Positions 41,084 through 49,882 of a stretch of 64,000 nucleotides of DNA are shown here, piece by piece; position 1 is the first letter of the stretch, and the number at the start of each line of letters is the position of its first letter. Position numbers and translations under genes: made by a program. The notes under the pieces are model-generated. The model ran no database searches and was not told where the DNA came from. It saw nothing but the letters and a program-made list of their open reading frames with translations. The stretch is from positions 2,666,001-2,730,000 of the forward strand of contig JACJDG010000003.1 in NCBI GenBank assembly GCA_016432725.1, written 5' to 3'. Origin of the DNA: Streptomyces sp. DHE7-1 (lineage in GTDB: Bacteria; Actinomycetota; Actinomycetes; Streptomycetales; Streptomycetaceae).

Positions 41084-41569
41084 CTACTGCTGCGGGTGGT
41101 GGGCCGGGATCGGGGGCAGGTCGCCGGTCGTCTCGTAGCCGGCGAGCATGTCGATGCGGCGGATGTGACGCTCGTCACCGGAGAACGGGGTGTTGAGGAA
41201 CACCTCGACGAACTTCGTCGCCTCCTCCGTGCTGTGCATGCGCGCGCCCACCGCGACGACGTTGGCGTCGTTGTGCTGGCGGCCGAGGCCGGCCGTCTCC
41301 TCGCTCCAGGCCAGCGCGGCGCGCACGCCCTTCACCTTGTTCGCGGCGATCTGCTCCCCGTTGCCGGAGCCGCCGATCACGATGCCGAGCGCGTCGGGGT
41401 CGGCGGCGGTCCGCTCGGCCGCGCGCAGGCAGAAGGGCGGGTAGTCGTCCTGGGCGTCGTAGATGTGGGGCCCGCAGTCGACGGGCTCGTGCCCCGCCGC
41501 CTTGAGCCAGTCGACGAGGTGGTTCTTGAGTTCGTAGCCCGCATGGTCGGAGCCGAGATACACGCGCAT
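41084..41569 (-). CDS. rpiB: ribose-5-phosphate isomerase B
   Basis: 161 aa. It interconverts ribose-5-phosphate and ribulose-5-phosphate in the pentose phosphate pathway. Family segments are MRVYLGSDHAGYELKNHL, IVIGGSGNGEQIAANKVKGV, RQHNDANVVAVGARM and the GDERHIRRIDML tail. The actinobacterial form uses this GGSGNGEQ loop. It is 93 bp upstream of the glycosylase gene on the same strand. Confidence 0.93.
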   Translation of the reverse strand: MRVYLGSDHAGYELKNHLVDWLKAAGHEPVDCGPHIYDAQDDYPPFCLRAAERTAADPDALGIVIGGSGNGEQIAANKVKGVRAALAWSEETAGLGRQHNDANVVAVGARMHSTEEATKFVEVFLNTPFSGDERHIRRIDMLAGYETTGDLPPIPAHHPQQ

Positions 41570-41629
41570 GGGACGAGTGTGACACGCCGGTTTCCGGGAA
41601 GCAGCCGCGGGTGTGACAAGGACGGAATG

Positions 41630-41711
41630 TGAATCCGGCCATAGATCCTCAAGAGAACCTCAAGTAACAATCTGGATTCAGAGGTTCCTGAATCCGTTCA
41701 CCTCGGATTCA
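41630..41711. promoter_or_regulatory. four TGAATCC/GGATTCA sites upstream of permease
   Basis: The 7-mer TGAATCC or its complement occurs at 41630-41636, 41674-41680, 41689-41695 and 41705-41711. The middle two form a perfect inverted repeat with an 8-bp spacer. All lie in the 203-bp gap between rpiB and the permease, so they are likely operator half-sites. The regulator is unknown. Confidence 0.55.
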
Positions 41712-41772
41712 CTGGACCGGCTCGTACACCGCTCGTGCGGGCAGCTCCACCTGGCGTAAAGGAAATCCGTCC

Positions 41773-43197
41773 ATGACCCCTGGTTCGGGCCTTCAAGCAG
41801 GACTGAAAAACCGCCACCTGACGATGATCGCGATCGGTGGCGTCATCGGAGCCGGCCTCTTCGTCGGCTCCAGTACCGGTATCGCTACCGCGGGACCGGG
41901 CATCCTTCTGTCGTACGCCCTCGTCGGCACCCTCGTGGTGCTGGTGATGCGCATGCTCGGCGAGATGTCCGCCGCCAACCCCACCTCCGGTTCGTTCTCC
42001 GCGCACGCCGACCGTGCGCTGGGACCGTGGGCCGGTTTCTCCATCGGCTGGCTCTACTGGTTCTTCTGGGTCGTCGTGCTGGCCGTGGAGGCCACCGCCG
42101 GCGCGAAGATCCTCGAGGGCTGGATCCCGGCCGTGCCGCAATGGGGCTGGGCGCTCATCGTGATGTTCGTCCTGACCGCGACCAACCTGGTCTCGGTCGG
42201 CTCCTACGGCGAATTCGAGTTCTGGTTCGCCGGCATCAAGGTCGTGGCGATCGGCGCGTTCATCGTCGTCGGCCTGCTGGCCGTGTTCGGCGTGCTGCCG
42301 GGCGCGCACACCGACAAGGCGAGTTTCGCCAACCTCACCTCGCACGGCGGCTTCCTGCCACACGGCCCCGGCGCGATCCTCACGGGTGTGCTGCTGGTCG
42401 TCTTCTCCTTCATGGGCAGCGAGATCGCGACCCTGGCGGCCGGCGAGTCCGAGGACCCGCAGCGCGCCGTCACCAAGTCGACCAACAGCATCATCTGGCG
42501 TATCGGCGTCTTCTACCTGGGCTCGATCCTGATCGTCGTCACGCTGCTTCCGTGGAACGACCCGGCCATCGAGAAGGACGGCTCGTACGTCGCCGCCCTC
42601 GGCTCGCTGGGCATCCCGCACGCCGGCCAGGTCATGAACTTCATCGTGCTGACGTCGGTGCTGTCCTGCCTGAACTCCGGTCTGTACACGGCCTCCCGGA
42701 TGGCCTTCTCGCTCGGCCAGCGCGGTGACGCGCCCAAGGCGTTCGCGCGGACCACGTCCCGCGGTGTGCCGCGGGCGGCGATCCTCGCGTCGGTGCTCTT
42801 CGGCTTCGCCGCCGTCTTCTTCAACTACAAGTTCCCGGACACGGTCTTCCTCTTCCTGCTCAACTCGAGCGGCGCGGTGGCCCTGTTCGTGTGGCTGGCG
42901 ATCTGCTTCTCGCAGCTTCGGATGCGGCGGATCATCCAGCGGGAGGCGCCGGAGAAGCTCGTCGTGAAGATGTGGCTGTACCCGTACCTGACCTGGGCGA
43001 CGGCCATCCTGATCATCGGCATCTTCGGCTACATGCTGACCGACACCGAGGGTGAGAGCAGCGGTCGCACGACCGTCGAGCTCTCCCTGCTGGTGGCCGC
43101 CGTCGTGATCGCGGCCTCCCTTATCAAGCAGAAGATCGCGGGCCGCCGGCCTGCTCCGGCCGTGGAGGACACGGCGGAGAAGGTGTCGGTCGGCTGA
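41773..43197 (+). CDS. amino acid permease, APC family
   Basis: 474 aa with about twelve transmembrane helices. The APC signature is near the N terminus (MIAIGGVIGAGLFVGSSTGI), followed by MRMLGEMSAANPTSGSFSAH. It imports an amino acid by proton symport; the GabP/CycA/ProY-like sequence does not fix the substrate. A closely similar permease lies at 50892. A strong terminator follows. Confidence 0.9.
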   Translation: MTPGSGLQAGLKNRHLTMIAIGGVIGAGLFVGSSTGIATAGPGILLSYALVGTLVVLVMRMLGEMSAANPTSGSFSAHADRALGPWAGFSIGWLYWFFWVVVLAVEATAGAKILEGWIPAVPQWGWALIVMFVLTATNLVSVGSYGEFEFWFAGIKVVAIGAFIVVGLLAVFGVLPGAHTDKASFANLTSHGGFLPHGPGAILTGVLLVVFSFMGSEIATLAAGESEDPQRAVTKSTNSIIWRIGVFYLGSILIVVTLLPWNDPAIEKDGSYVAALGSLGIPHAGQVMNFIVLTSVLSCLNSGLYTASRMAFSLGQRGDAPKAFARTTSRGVPRAAILASVLFGFAAVFFNYKFPDTVFLFLLNSSGAVALFVWLAICFSQLRMRRIIQREAPEKLVVKMWLYPYLTWATAILIIGIFGYMLTDTEGESSGRTTVELSLLVAAVVIAASLIKQKIAGRRPAPAVEDTAEKVSVG

Positions 43198-43218
43198 CCG
43201 CACCCGGCCCACCGCCAT

Positions 43219-43262
43219 GACGAAGGGGAGGGAGTCCCGCACGGGACTCCCTCCCCTTCGTC
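43219..43262 (+). terminator. terminator downstream of permease
   Basis: Near-perfect 20-bp stem (arms 43219-43238 and 43243-43262, with AAGGGGAGGGAGTCCC against GGGACTCCCTCCCCTT) and a GCAC loop, 21 bp after the permease stop. Confidence 0.88.
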
Positions 43263-43276
43263 GTTAGCGGGCCCGG

Positions 43277-43461
43277 CCCCCAGGGCCTGTCTGACAATTC
43301 GCGTCGTCGCCCGCAGGGCGGCCGCGCGGCGTCAGGCGCGTGCTCTCGCCGTGTCGGACTCGGACCCTCGTACTGGACGTACTCGGGTCCGGGGCCGGCG
43401 CGGCGAGAGGGCGTGCATGGCGTCGCGCGGCAGACGGGAATTGTCAGACAGGCCCTGGGGG
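43277..43461. repeat. palindromic element B (about 185 bp)
   Basis: Perfect 24-bp terminal inverted repeats (43277-43300 and 43438-43461; inner end CAGGGCCTGTCTGACAATTC). The core resembles element A at 36855-37035: GCGTCGT-CGCCCGCAGGGCGG, GTGCTCTCG, CCCTCGTACTGG, GTACTCGGG and GCGGCGAGAG are all shared in order. It lies between the permease terminator and the bioY stop and has no gene. Confidence 0.82.
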
Positions 43462-43469
43462 GCGGGGCG

Positions 43470-44051
43470 TCAGCGCCGGCCGGTGAGCTTCCAGGCGGCG
43501 GGCAGCGCGCCCATGGCGAGGGCCGCCTTCAGGGCGTCGCCGATCAGGAACGGGGTGAGGCCGGCGGCGACGGCCTGGGAGAAGGACAGGTGGGCGGCCA
43601 GGGCCAGGTAGGGCACGCCGACCGCGTAGATGATCGCCTCACCGAGGACCATGGTGCCCGCCATGCGCAGCGGGGAGCGGTCGGCGCCGCGGCGGGCCAG
43701 GGCGCCGACGGCGGCGGAGGCGAGCAGCATGCCGAGGACGTAGCCGAAGGAGACGGCGCCCGCGCCGGAGCCGCCTTCCGCGAACCACGGCAGGCCGGCC
43801 ACGCCCGCGAGCGCGTACAGGGCGAGGGAGAGGAAGCCGCGGCGGGCGCCGAGGGCGGTGCCGACGAGCAGCGCGGCGAAGGTCTGGCCGGTCACCGGCA
43901 CCGGGGAGCCGGGCACGGGCACCGCGATCTGGGCCGCGAGGCCGGTGAGCACGGCACCGCCGAGCACCAGCGCGATGTCGCGGGTCCGCGAGGCGGGCAG
44001 CAGGTCGGCGAGGACTTCACCGGGGCGGACGGTTGCGGTGGCGGTGCTCAT
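43470..44051 (-). CDS. bioY: biotin transporter substrate-binding subunit BioY
   Basis: 193 aa with about six membrane helices. It is the ECF-type biotin-binding component. Family landmarks are IALVLGGAVLTGLAAQIAVP, VPGSPVPVTGQTFAALLVG and GFLSLALYALAGVAGLP. No BioM/BioN genes are adjacent, so it works alone or with an ECF module elsewhere. ATG 44051 begins MSTATATVRPGEV. Confidence 0.92.
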   Translation of the reverse strand: MSTATATVRPGEVLADLLPASRTRDIALVLGGAVLTGLAAQIAVPVPGSPVPVTGQTFAALLVGTALGARRGFLSLALYALAGVAGLPWFAEGGSGAGAVSFGYVLGMLLASAAVGALARRGADRSPLRMAGTMVLGEAIIYAVGVPYLALAAHLSFSQAVAAGLTPFLIGDALKAALAMGALPAAWKLTGRR

Positions 44052-44321
44052 GGGGACTCCGCGTGGGGCGAGGGCAGATGGGACACCGTGACGCTATCCC
44101 GGCGGCCTCGCGGTGATCACCGTCAGCGATCGACAAAGGGGGGAACGAGGGCTTGGTGGGCACCCGACAAAGGGTGGCGGTTACACCCGGTACGGCGTGA
44201 CAACGGTCACTGAGGCGGGGATGCGCGGCTCACTCGGCGGGCCGCCGACCGGACTGTGGAACCCCGCCAACGAACCCTAGTGGACTGGTCGGATTCCCCC
44301 TTCCTGCCCTACGCTTCCGGC

Positions 44322-44408
44322 ATGGTTGCCCAGGCCCGGTACTTCACGTCGCGTCGCTACGTCGACCTGCGACGGCAGGGCACGGCCACCTGTCGCCGTC
44401 CGGGGTAG
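44322..44408 (+). CDS. putative leader peptide (RRYVDLRR type)
   Basis: A 28-aa ORF with FTSRRYVDLRRQG followed by TATCRRPG. This matches the actinomycete leader-peptide pattern (RRHVDL...C) often found before sulfur-related genes. A -10-like TACGCT (44310-44315) ends 6 nt before the ATG, so the mRNA may be leaderless. The single Cys near the end fits a cysteine-sensing leader. It stops 63 nt before the ROK regulator start. Confidence 0.65.
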   Translation: MVAQARYFTSRRYVDLRRQGTATCRRPG

Positions 44409-44471
44409 GGCGCACCCCCGGCGCGCCTCGCCCTCCGAGACGTGTCGGCCCCGTTCCCGAGGACGGTCCCC

Positions 44472-45671
44472 ATGCCCCGTACCGAGGCATCCACCCTTGT
44501 CTCCCCCGTTCCCCGCGCCGCCGACAGCGACCGGCGGCGCACGAGCGCCAGCGTCGTGCTGCGGTCCGTGCTGGAGCACGGCCCGGTGGCGCGCAGCACC
44601 GTCGCCCGGCTGACCGGACTGTCCCCCGCGGCCGTGACCGAGCACTGCGCCCGGCTGACGGGCCTCGGGCTGCTCCGCGAGGAGGCGGCGCCGCGCCGCT
44701 CGAACGGTGTGGGGCGGCCGCACGTCCCCGTAGATCTCGACACCGGGCGGTTCGTGGTCGGCGGGGTGCACGTGGCCGTGCCGTACACCACGGTCGCGCT
44801 GCTCGATCTGCGCGGCCGGGTTGTCGCCCGACGCGAGTTGAAGCACGAACGGCCGGACCCGGGACGGGTGCTGACCCGGGCCGCCGACGCACTGACGGCG
44901 CTGCTCGCGCGGGCGCCGGAGCGCCGACCGCTGGGGGTCGGTGTCGCCGCCGGGGGCTGGGTCGACCGGGAGTCGGGCACCGTGGTCGAGCACGAACTGC
45001 TGGGCTGGCGCGAGGTGCCGGTGCGGGAGATGCTCGAGGACCGCACCGGCCTGCCCGTCCACGTCGACGGGCACGCGCGGGCGCTGGTGAGCGGTGAGCG
45101 GCTGTTCGGGCGGGCCCGGGGCAGCCGGAGCGTGCTGCACCTGTTCGTCGGCAACATGGTCGACGCGGCGTTCGCCACCAACGACGAGGTGCACCACGGG
45201 CCCCGCTCGCAGGCAGGTGCGATCGCCCACCTTCCGGTGCCGGGCGGCACCGAGCCCTGCGTCTGCGGCCGTACGGGCTGCCTGCAGGCCGAGTTGAGCG
45301 AGCGGACGCTGTGCCGGCGGGCCCGGGCGGCCGGGGTGAGCGACTCGGACAACCCGATGCACGTGGTGGCCGCGGCGGCGGCCGGTGACGCGGTGGCCCG
45401 GCGGCTGCTGGTGGAGCGGGCGCGGGCGACGGGTCGGGCCGCCGGGTTGCTGCTGGACGTGCTCAACCCGGAGACGGTCGTGGTGACCGAGGTGGGCTCC
45501 ATGCACTTCGACGACTGCCTGACCGCGCTGCGGGAAGCGGCCGGGACGCGGCGCGCGGCGTCCGTGCTGCCGACGAGTTTCCCGGATTCGGTGCTCGCGC
45601 TGGCCGGCGGCTCGGTGATGCTGGACGTGCTGTTCCGGGATCCGCTGGGCGTGTCACCTGAGGCTATTTAA
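44472..45671 (+). CDS. ROK family transcriptional regulator
   Basis: 399 aa from ATG 44472 (GAGG nine bases upstream; a GTG at 44442 is possible). The N-terminal winged helix has HGPVARSTVARLTGLSPAAV. The ROK sugar-kinase-like domain has the zinc motif CVCGRTGCLQAE. ROK regulators respond to small ligands, mostly sugars. Its place between a sulfur-type leader ORF and a sulfonate operon suggests control of sulfonate uptake; this is inference. Confidence 0.85.
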   Translation: MPRTEASTLVSPVPRAADSDRRRTSASVVLRSVLEHGPVARSTVARLTGLSPAAVTEHCARLTGLGLLREEAAPRRSNGVGRPHVPVDLDTGRFVVGGVHVAVPYTTVALLDLRGRVVARRELKHERPDPGRVLTRAADALTALLARAPERRPLGVGVAAGGWVDRESGTVVEHELLGWREVPVREMLEDRTGLPVHVDGHARALVSGERLFGRARGSRSVLHLFVGNMVDAAFATNDEVHHGPRSQAGAIAHLPVPGGTEPCVCGRTGCLQAELSERTLCRRARAAGVSDSDNPMHVVAAAAAGDAVARRLLVERARATGRAAGLLLDVLNPETVVVTEVGSMHFDDCLTALREAAGTRRAASVLPTSFPDSVLALAGGSVMLDVLFRDPLGVSPEAI

Positions 45672-45689
45672 TTCAGAAACTCGGAATGT

Positions 45690-45718
45690 TGACAGGGGGC
45701 GGAGATGCCGACGAACAT
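45690..45718 (+). promoter_or_regulatory. candidate promoter for leaderless Cys leader peptide
   Basis: TTGACA (45690-45695) and GAACAT (45713-45718) are separated by 17 bp. Transcription would begin about at 45726, where an in-frame ATG of the leader lies, giving a leaderless mRNA. Confidence 0.45.
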
Positions 45719-45764
45719 GCTGGTCATGAACCCGCTCACGAGCTGTCGCACCCTCTGTTGCTGA
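45705..45764 (+). CDS. Cys-rich leader peptide upstream of sulfonate operon
   Basis: A 19-aa ORF from ATG 45705 (12 aa from ATG 45726) ending NPLTSCRTLCC. Three of its last six residues are Cys. Cys-rich leaderless short ORFs are known in mycobacteria to attenuate downstream sulfur genes in response to cysteine. Here the first operon gene starts 149 bp later, and a small hairpin with a T-rich tail follows (45818-45840). Confidence 0.6.
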   Translation: MPTNMLVMNPLTSCRTLCC

Positions 45765-45817
45765 CATGTTGCCGCGCATGAAGCGCGTGTTTCCGTCTGC
45801 GTGAGTTCTCTTTCCAC

Positions 45818-45840
45818 AAGCTCTTCCATGAGCTTTTCTT
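45818..45840 (+). terminator. candidate attenuator hairpin
   Basis: AAGCTC (45818-45823), loop TTCCAT, GAGCTT (45830-45835), then TTCTT. A competing stem (CCGGC TTTCC GCCGG) follows directly. The position between the Cys leader and the first transport gene suits attenuation. Confidence 0.45.
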
Positions 45841-45912
45841 CCGGCTTTCCGCCGGGAATTCCGGCTGCCTTACGGCTTGCCTTTCCGCTGTGCGTACCCA
45901 GGGAGTCCTCCC

Positions 45913-46980
45913 ATGTCTGCTCCGCCTGTCACCGGCCTCGACCGCCGCCTGTTCCTGACCTCCCTGCTCGGCGCGTCCGCCGCCGTCGCGGGCCTCGGCG
46001 GCTGCGCGGGCGGCAGTGCCGCCGCCGACACCGAGGGCGCCCTCACCCGCCCCCTCGCGGCCAAGGTCCCGGCCGGTACCAGCCTGAAGATCTCCTCCTA
46101 CCAGAACGTCCAGCAGCTCCAGTTCAGGCTGGCCAAGCTGCCCGCGCTGCCGTTCGAGGTGTCCGACTGGCTCAACATCGGGGCCGGCCCGGACGTCATC
46201 AACGCCTTCCGCGCCAAGTCCCTCGATCTCGCCAACAACGCGGGCATCCCGCCGATCCAGGCGCACTACCAGGGCTTCGACGCGAGGATCGTGGCGATCA
46301 ACGTGACCCGCAAGCCCAACTACCTCTTCGCCACCAGGCCCGGCAGCGACATCCGCACGGCCGAGGACTTCCGCGGCAGGAAACTCGCCTTCTCGCAGGG
46401 CCAGGCCCAGGGTGTCGTGCTGCTGCGGGCGCTGAAGAAGGCGGGCCTGAAGTACGACCAGGTGACGCTGGTCCCGCTGACCAGCAACCAGTTCCTGACC
46501 GCCCTGCAGTCCGGCCAGGTCGACGTGGCACCGCTCGGCAACAGCCAGGCGCCCGCCTATCTCAAGCAGTACGGGGGCAAGGGCGCCCGCGTCATCAGGA
46601 CCGACGTCGTCGACCTGCTCAACCTGCTGTGGGCGCCGCGGTCCGTGCTCGCCGACCCGGCGAAGGCCGCCGCGGTCGCCGCGTACATCCCGCACTGGGC
46701 CCGGGGCCAGGTGTGGAGCTACGAGCACCCGGACGTGTGGAATGAGGAGTTCTACGTCAAGACGCAGAACCTGACCCTCGACCAGGCGAAGTCCATCACC
46801 GCGCTCGCCAACAAGCCGCTGTTCCCGCCGAGCTGGGACGAGGCGATCAGGTGGGAGCAGGAGACGGCCGATCTGCTCGCCGAGGGCGGGTTCGTGAAGA
46901 GGTTCGACGTCTCCTCGCTCTTCGACCACCGCTTCGAGGCCATCGCCGCCCGGGCCGTACCGGCGGAGTACCGGAGGTGA
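45913..46980 (+). CDS. sulfonate/taurine-type ABC transporter substrate-binding lipoprotein
   Basis: 355 aa. The N terminus has twin Arg (LDRRLFLTSLLGASAAVA) and a lipobox (LGGC), so it is exported, perhaps by Tat, and lipid-anchored. The periplasmic-binding fold of the SsuA/NrtA family follows (LNIGAGPDVINAFRAKSLDL, KLAFSQGQAQGVVLLRALK). ATG 45913 has GGGAG upstream. It is the first gene of a five-gene operon for alkanesulfonate- or taurine-like compounds. Confidence 0.87.
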   Translation: MSAPPVTGLDRRLFLTSLLGASAAVAGLGGCAGGSAAADTEGALTRPLAAKVPAGTSLKISSYQNVQQLQFRLAKLPALPFEVSDWLNIGAGPDVINAFRAKSLDLANNAGIPPIQAHYQGFDARIVAINVTRKPNYLFATRPGSDIRTAEDFRGRKLAFSQGQAQGVVLLRALKKAGLKYDQVTLVPLTSNQFLTALQSGQVDVAPLGNSQAPAYLKQYGGKGARVIRTDVVDLLNLLWAPRSVLADPAKAAAVAAYIPHWARGQVWSYEHPDVWNEEFYVKTQNLTLDQAKSITALANKPLFPPSWDEAIRWEQETADLLAEGGFVKRFDVSSLFDHRFEAIAARAVPAEYRR

Positions 46981-46985
46981 GCGCC

Positions 46986-47825
46986 GTGACCACGACCACG
47001 ACCGCCGTGGCGGCACCGGCCGTCCCGGAACCGCCCCAGGTCCGCCGACGCCGGCGGCTCTCCCCCGGGCGCCGGCTGCCCGCCGCCCGTCTCGCCGGCC
47101 CGCTCGCCGTCCTCGCGCTGTGGGCCGCCGCCTCGGCGGCGGGCGCGCTCGACCCGGGCGCGATACCCGAGCCCTGGACGGTGCTGAGGACCGCCGGCCA
47201 CCTGTGGACCGACGGCACGCTGCCCACGGACGTGCTCACCTCGCTCAGGCGGGCCGCCTACGGCTTCGCGATCGGCCTGACCGCCGGGGTGCTGCTCGCG
47301 CTGGTCTCCGGGCTCAGCCGCGCCGGGGAGGCGCTGATCGACGGGACCGTGCAGCTCAACCGGGCGATCCCGACCCTGGGTCTGATCCCGCTGTTCATCC
47401 TCTGGCTGGGCATCGGCGAGACCTTCAAGATCGCCATCATCGCGATCGTCGTCTACATCCCCGTCTACCTGAACACGCACGCCGCGCTGTCCGGCATCGA
47501 CACCCGGTTCGTCGAACTCGCCGAGGCGCAGGGCCTGTCGAGGTTCGCCTTCGTCCGGCGGGTGGTGATCCCGGGGGCGCTACCCGGATTCTTCGTGGGA
47601 CTCCGGCTCGGCGTCACCGGCTCCTGGCTGGGCCTGGTGGTGCTGGAGCAGATCAACGCCACCAGCGGCCTCGGCTACCTGATGTTCCAGGCGCAGAACT
47701 ACGGCCAGAGCGACGTCATCCTGGTCGGCCTGCTGATCTACGGCGTCTTCGGCCTGATCTCCGACAGCGTGGTCCGACTCGTCGAACGGAGGGTGCTGTC
47801 GTGGCGCCGCACACTGAGCAGCTGA
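46986..47825 (+). CDS. ABC transporter permease, SsuC-like
   Basis: 279 aa. After an Arg/Pro-rich start come about six membrane helices and the binding-protein-dependent transport motif (SGIDTRFVELAEAQGLSRFA). GTG 46986 is preferred over 46977 because GGAGG lies eight bases upstream, overlapping the stop of the preceding gene. It imports the sulfonate with the neighbouring binding protein and ATPase. Confidence 0.87.
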   Translation: MTTTTTAVAAPAVPEPPQVRRRRRLSPGRRLPAARLAGPLAVLALWAAASAAGALDPGAIPEPWTVLRTAGHLWTDGTLPTDVLTSLRRAAYGFAIGLTAGVLLALVSGLSRAGEALIDGTVQLNRAIPTLGLIPLFILWLGIGETFKIAIIAIVVYIPVYLNTHAALSGIDTRFVELAEAQGLSRFAFVRRVVIPGALPGFFVGLRLGVTGSWLGLVVLEQINATSGLGYLMFQAQNYGQSDVILVGLLIYGVFGLISDSVVRLVERRVLSWRRTLSS

Positions 47826-48535
47826 CCCGGCCCGCGGTACGGCTGCGTGGCCTGACCCGGTCCTTCGGCGGCCGGACCGTGCTCGACGGCATCGATCTCG
47901 ACCTGCCCGCGGGCCAGTTCACGGCCCTGCTCGGGCACAGCGGCTCGGGCAAGTCGACCCTGCTGCGGGCCGTCGCCGGACTCGATCACGGAGTGGCGGG
48001 CAGCGGGCGGCTCAGCGCCCCGGAGCGGGTGTCGGTGGTCTTCCAGGACTCCCGGCTGCTGCCCTGGGCCCGGGTGCTGGACAACGTCCTGCTCGGCACC
48101 GGCGGCGGGGACGCGGAAGAGCGCGGCCGGGCCGCCCTGGCGGAGGTGGGTCTCGGCGGCCGTGAGCGGGCCTGGCCGGGCGAGCTGTCCGGCGGCGAGG
48201 CGCAGCGCGCCGCGCTCGCCCGCTCCCTGGTCCGCGAGCCCGAACTGCTGCTGGCGGACGAACCGTTCGGGGCGCTGGACGCGCTGACCCGGATCCGGAT
48301 GCACAACCTGCTGCGCGAGCTGTGGAAGCGGCACCGGCCCTCGGTGCTGCTCGTCACCCACGACGTGGACGAGGCGATCGTGCTCGCCGACCGGGTCCTC
48401 GTCCTGGACCGGGGCCGGATCGGCCTCGACCTGACCATCGACCGTCCCCACCCGCGCTCCTACCGGGAGCCGGTGCTGGGCGAGTACCGCGAGCGGCTGC
48501 TGGCCGCGCTCGGTGTCACGGAGGACCACGAGTGA
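47801..48535 (+). CDS. ABC transporter ATP-binding protein, SsuB-like
   Basis: 244 aa from GTG 47801, overlapping the permease gene by 25 nt (GGAGGG upstream). Walker A is LLGHSGSGKSTLL, the signature LSGGEAQRAALARSLV, Walker B LLLADEPFGALDALT, and the switch His in LLVTHDVDEA. It energises the sulfonate importer. Its TGA overlaps the GTG of the monooxygenase (GTGA). Confidence 0.92.
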   Translation: MAPHTEQLTRPAVRLRGLTRSFGGRTVLDGIDLDLPAGQFTALLGHSGSGKSTLLRAVAGLDHGVAGSGRLSAPERVSVVFQDSRLLPWARVLDNVLLGTGGGDAEERGRAALAEVGLGGRERAWPGELSGGEAQRAALARSLVREPELLLADEPFGALDALTRIRMHNLLRELWKRHRPSVLLVTHDVDEAIVLADRVLVLDRGRIGLDLTIDRPHPRSYREPVLGEYRERLLAALGVTEDHE

Positions 48536-49868
48536 CCACGAGAGAGCTTCACCTCAACGCGTTCCTGATGAACACCGGCCACCACGAGGCGTCGTGGCGG
48601 CTGCCGGAGAGCGACCCGTACGCGCACGTCGACCTCGCCCACTACGTGCGGCTGGCCCGGATCGCCGAGCGCGGCACCTTCGACTCGCTCTTCCTCGCCG
48701 ACGGCCCGCAGCTGTGGAGCAACCTCGCCCAGCGTCCGGCCGGCGCCCTGGAACCGCTCACCCTGCTCACCGCGCTGGCCACGGCCACCGAGCACATCGG
48801 GCTGATCGCCACCGCCTCCACCTCCTACAACTCCCCTACAACCTGGCCCGCCGGTTCGCCTCGCTGGACATCGTCAGCGGCGGCCGGGCCGGCTGGAACA
48901 TCGTCACCACGGCGGGCCGGGAGGCCGCCCGCAACTTCGGTCTGGACGCCGAACCCGCGCACGCCGATCGGTACGCCCGCGCCGCCGAGTTCCTCGACGT
49001 GTCCCTCAAGCTCTGGGACAGCTGGGAGGACGACGCGATCGTCGCCGACAAGGCGGCCGGCGTCTGGGGCGACGACAGCAAGATCCACCCGCCGCGGCAC
49101 CGCGGGACGTACTTCGGCGTCGAGGGCGCCCTCAACGTGCCGCGCTCACCGCAGGGCTACCCGCTGCTGGTGCAGGCCGGCTCCTCCGAGGACGGCAAGG
49201 CCTTCGCCGCCCGGTACGCGGAGGCGGTGTTCACCGCCCAGCAGACCCTCGCGGACGCCCAGGCCTTCTACGCCGACCTCAAGTCCCGCACGGCCGGGGC
49301 GGGCCGGGACCCCGGGCACGTCAAGGTGCTGCCCGGCATCGTCCCGGTGCTCGGCTCGACCGAGGCCGAGGCACGGGCCGGCGAGCAGCTCCTGGAGGAC
49401 CACATCGTCCCCGAGCACGGCCAGGCCCGGCTGGAGAACCTGCTGCACCTGGAGCCCGGCACCCTCGACCTGGACCGGCACCTGCCCGAGGACCTGCCGC
49501 CGGAGTCCGCCATCGAGGGCGCCAAGAGCCGCTACACCCTCGTGGTGGAGCTGGCCCGCCGCGAACGGCTGACCGTGCGCGGGCTCATCGGACGGCTCGG
49601 GGGCGGACGCGGGCACCTCACCTTCGCCGGGACGCCCGAACAGGTCGCCGGCCAGATCGAGACCTGGTTCACCCAGGGCGCCGCCGACGGCTTCAACATC
49701 ATGCCCGCCGTGCTGCCCTCGGGCCTGGAGGCCTTCGTCGAGCACGTCGTGCCGATCCTGCGCGAGCGCGGCCTGCTGCGCACCGACTACGGCCCCCGGC
49801 AGACCCTGCGGGAGCGCTACGGACTGCCCCGCCCCGCCAACCAGTACCTCACGCCCGCCCTCGTCTGA
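48532..49868 (+). CDS. FMN-dependent monooxygenase, NtaA/SnaA/DszA family (one-base frameshift in assembly)
   Basis: About 445 aa after repair, a luciferase-like TIM barrel. Family features are ELHLNAFLMNTGHHEASWRL near the N terminus and RFASLDIVSGGRAGWNIVTT. It uses reduced flavin and O2, here probably to cleave a C-S bond of an imported sulfonate or sulfone. The C run at 48833-48836 lacks one base; repair joins ASTSYNSP to YNLARRFASLD. GTG 48532 overlaps the ABC stop and has GGAGG upstream. No flavin reductase gene is adjacent. Confidence 0.87.
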
Positions 49869-49882
49869 AAGGACCACCGCAC

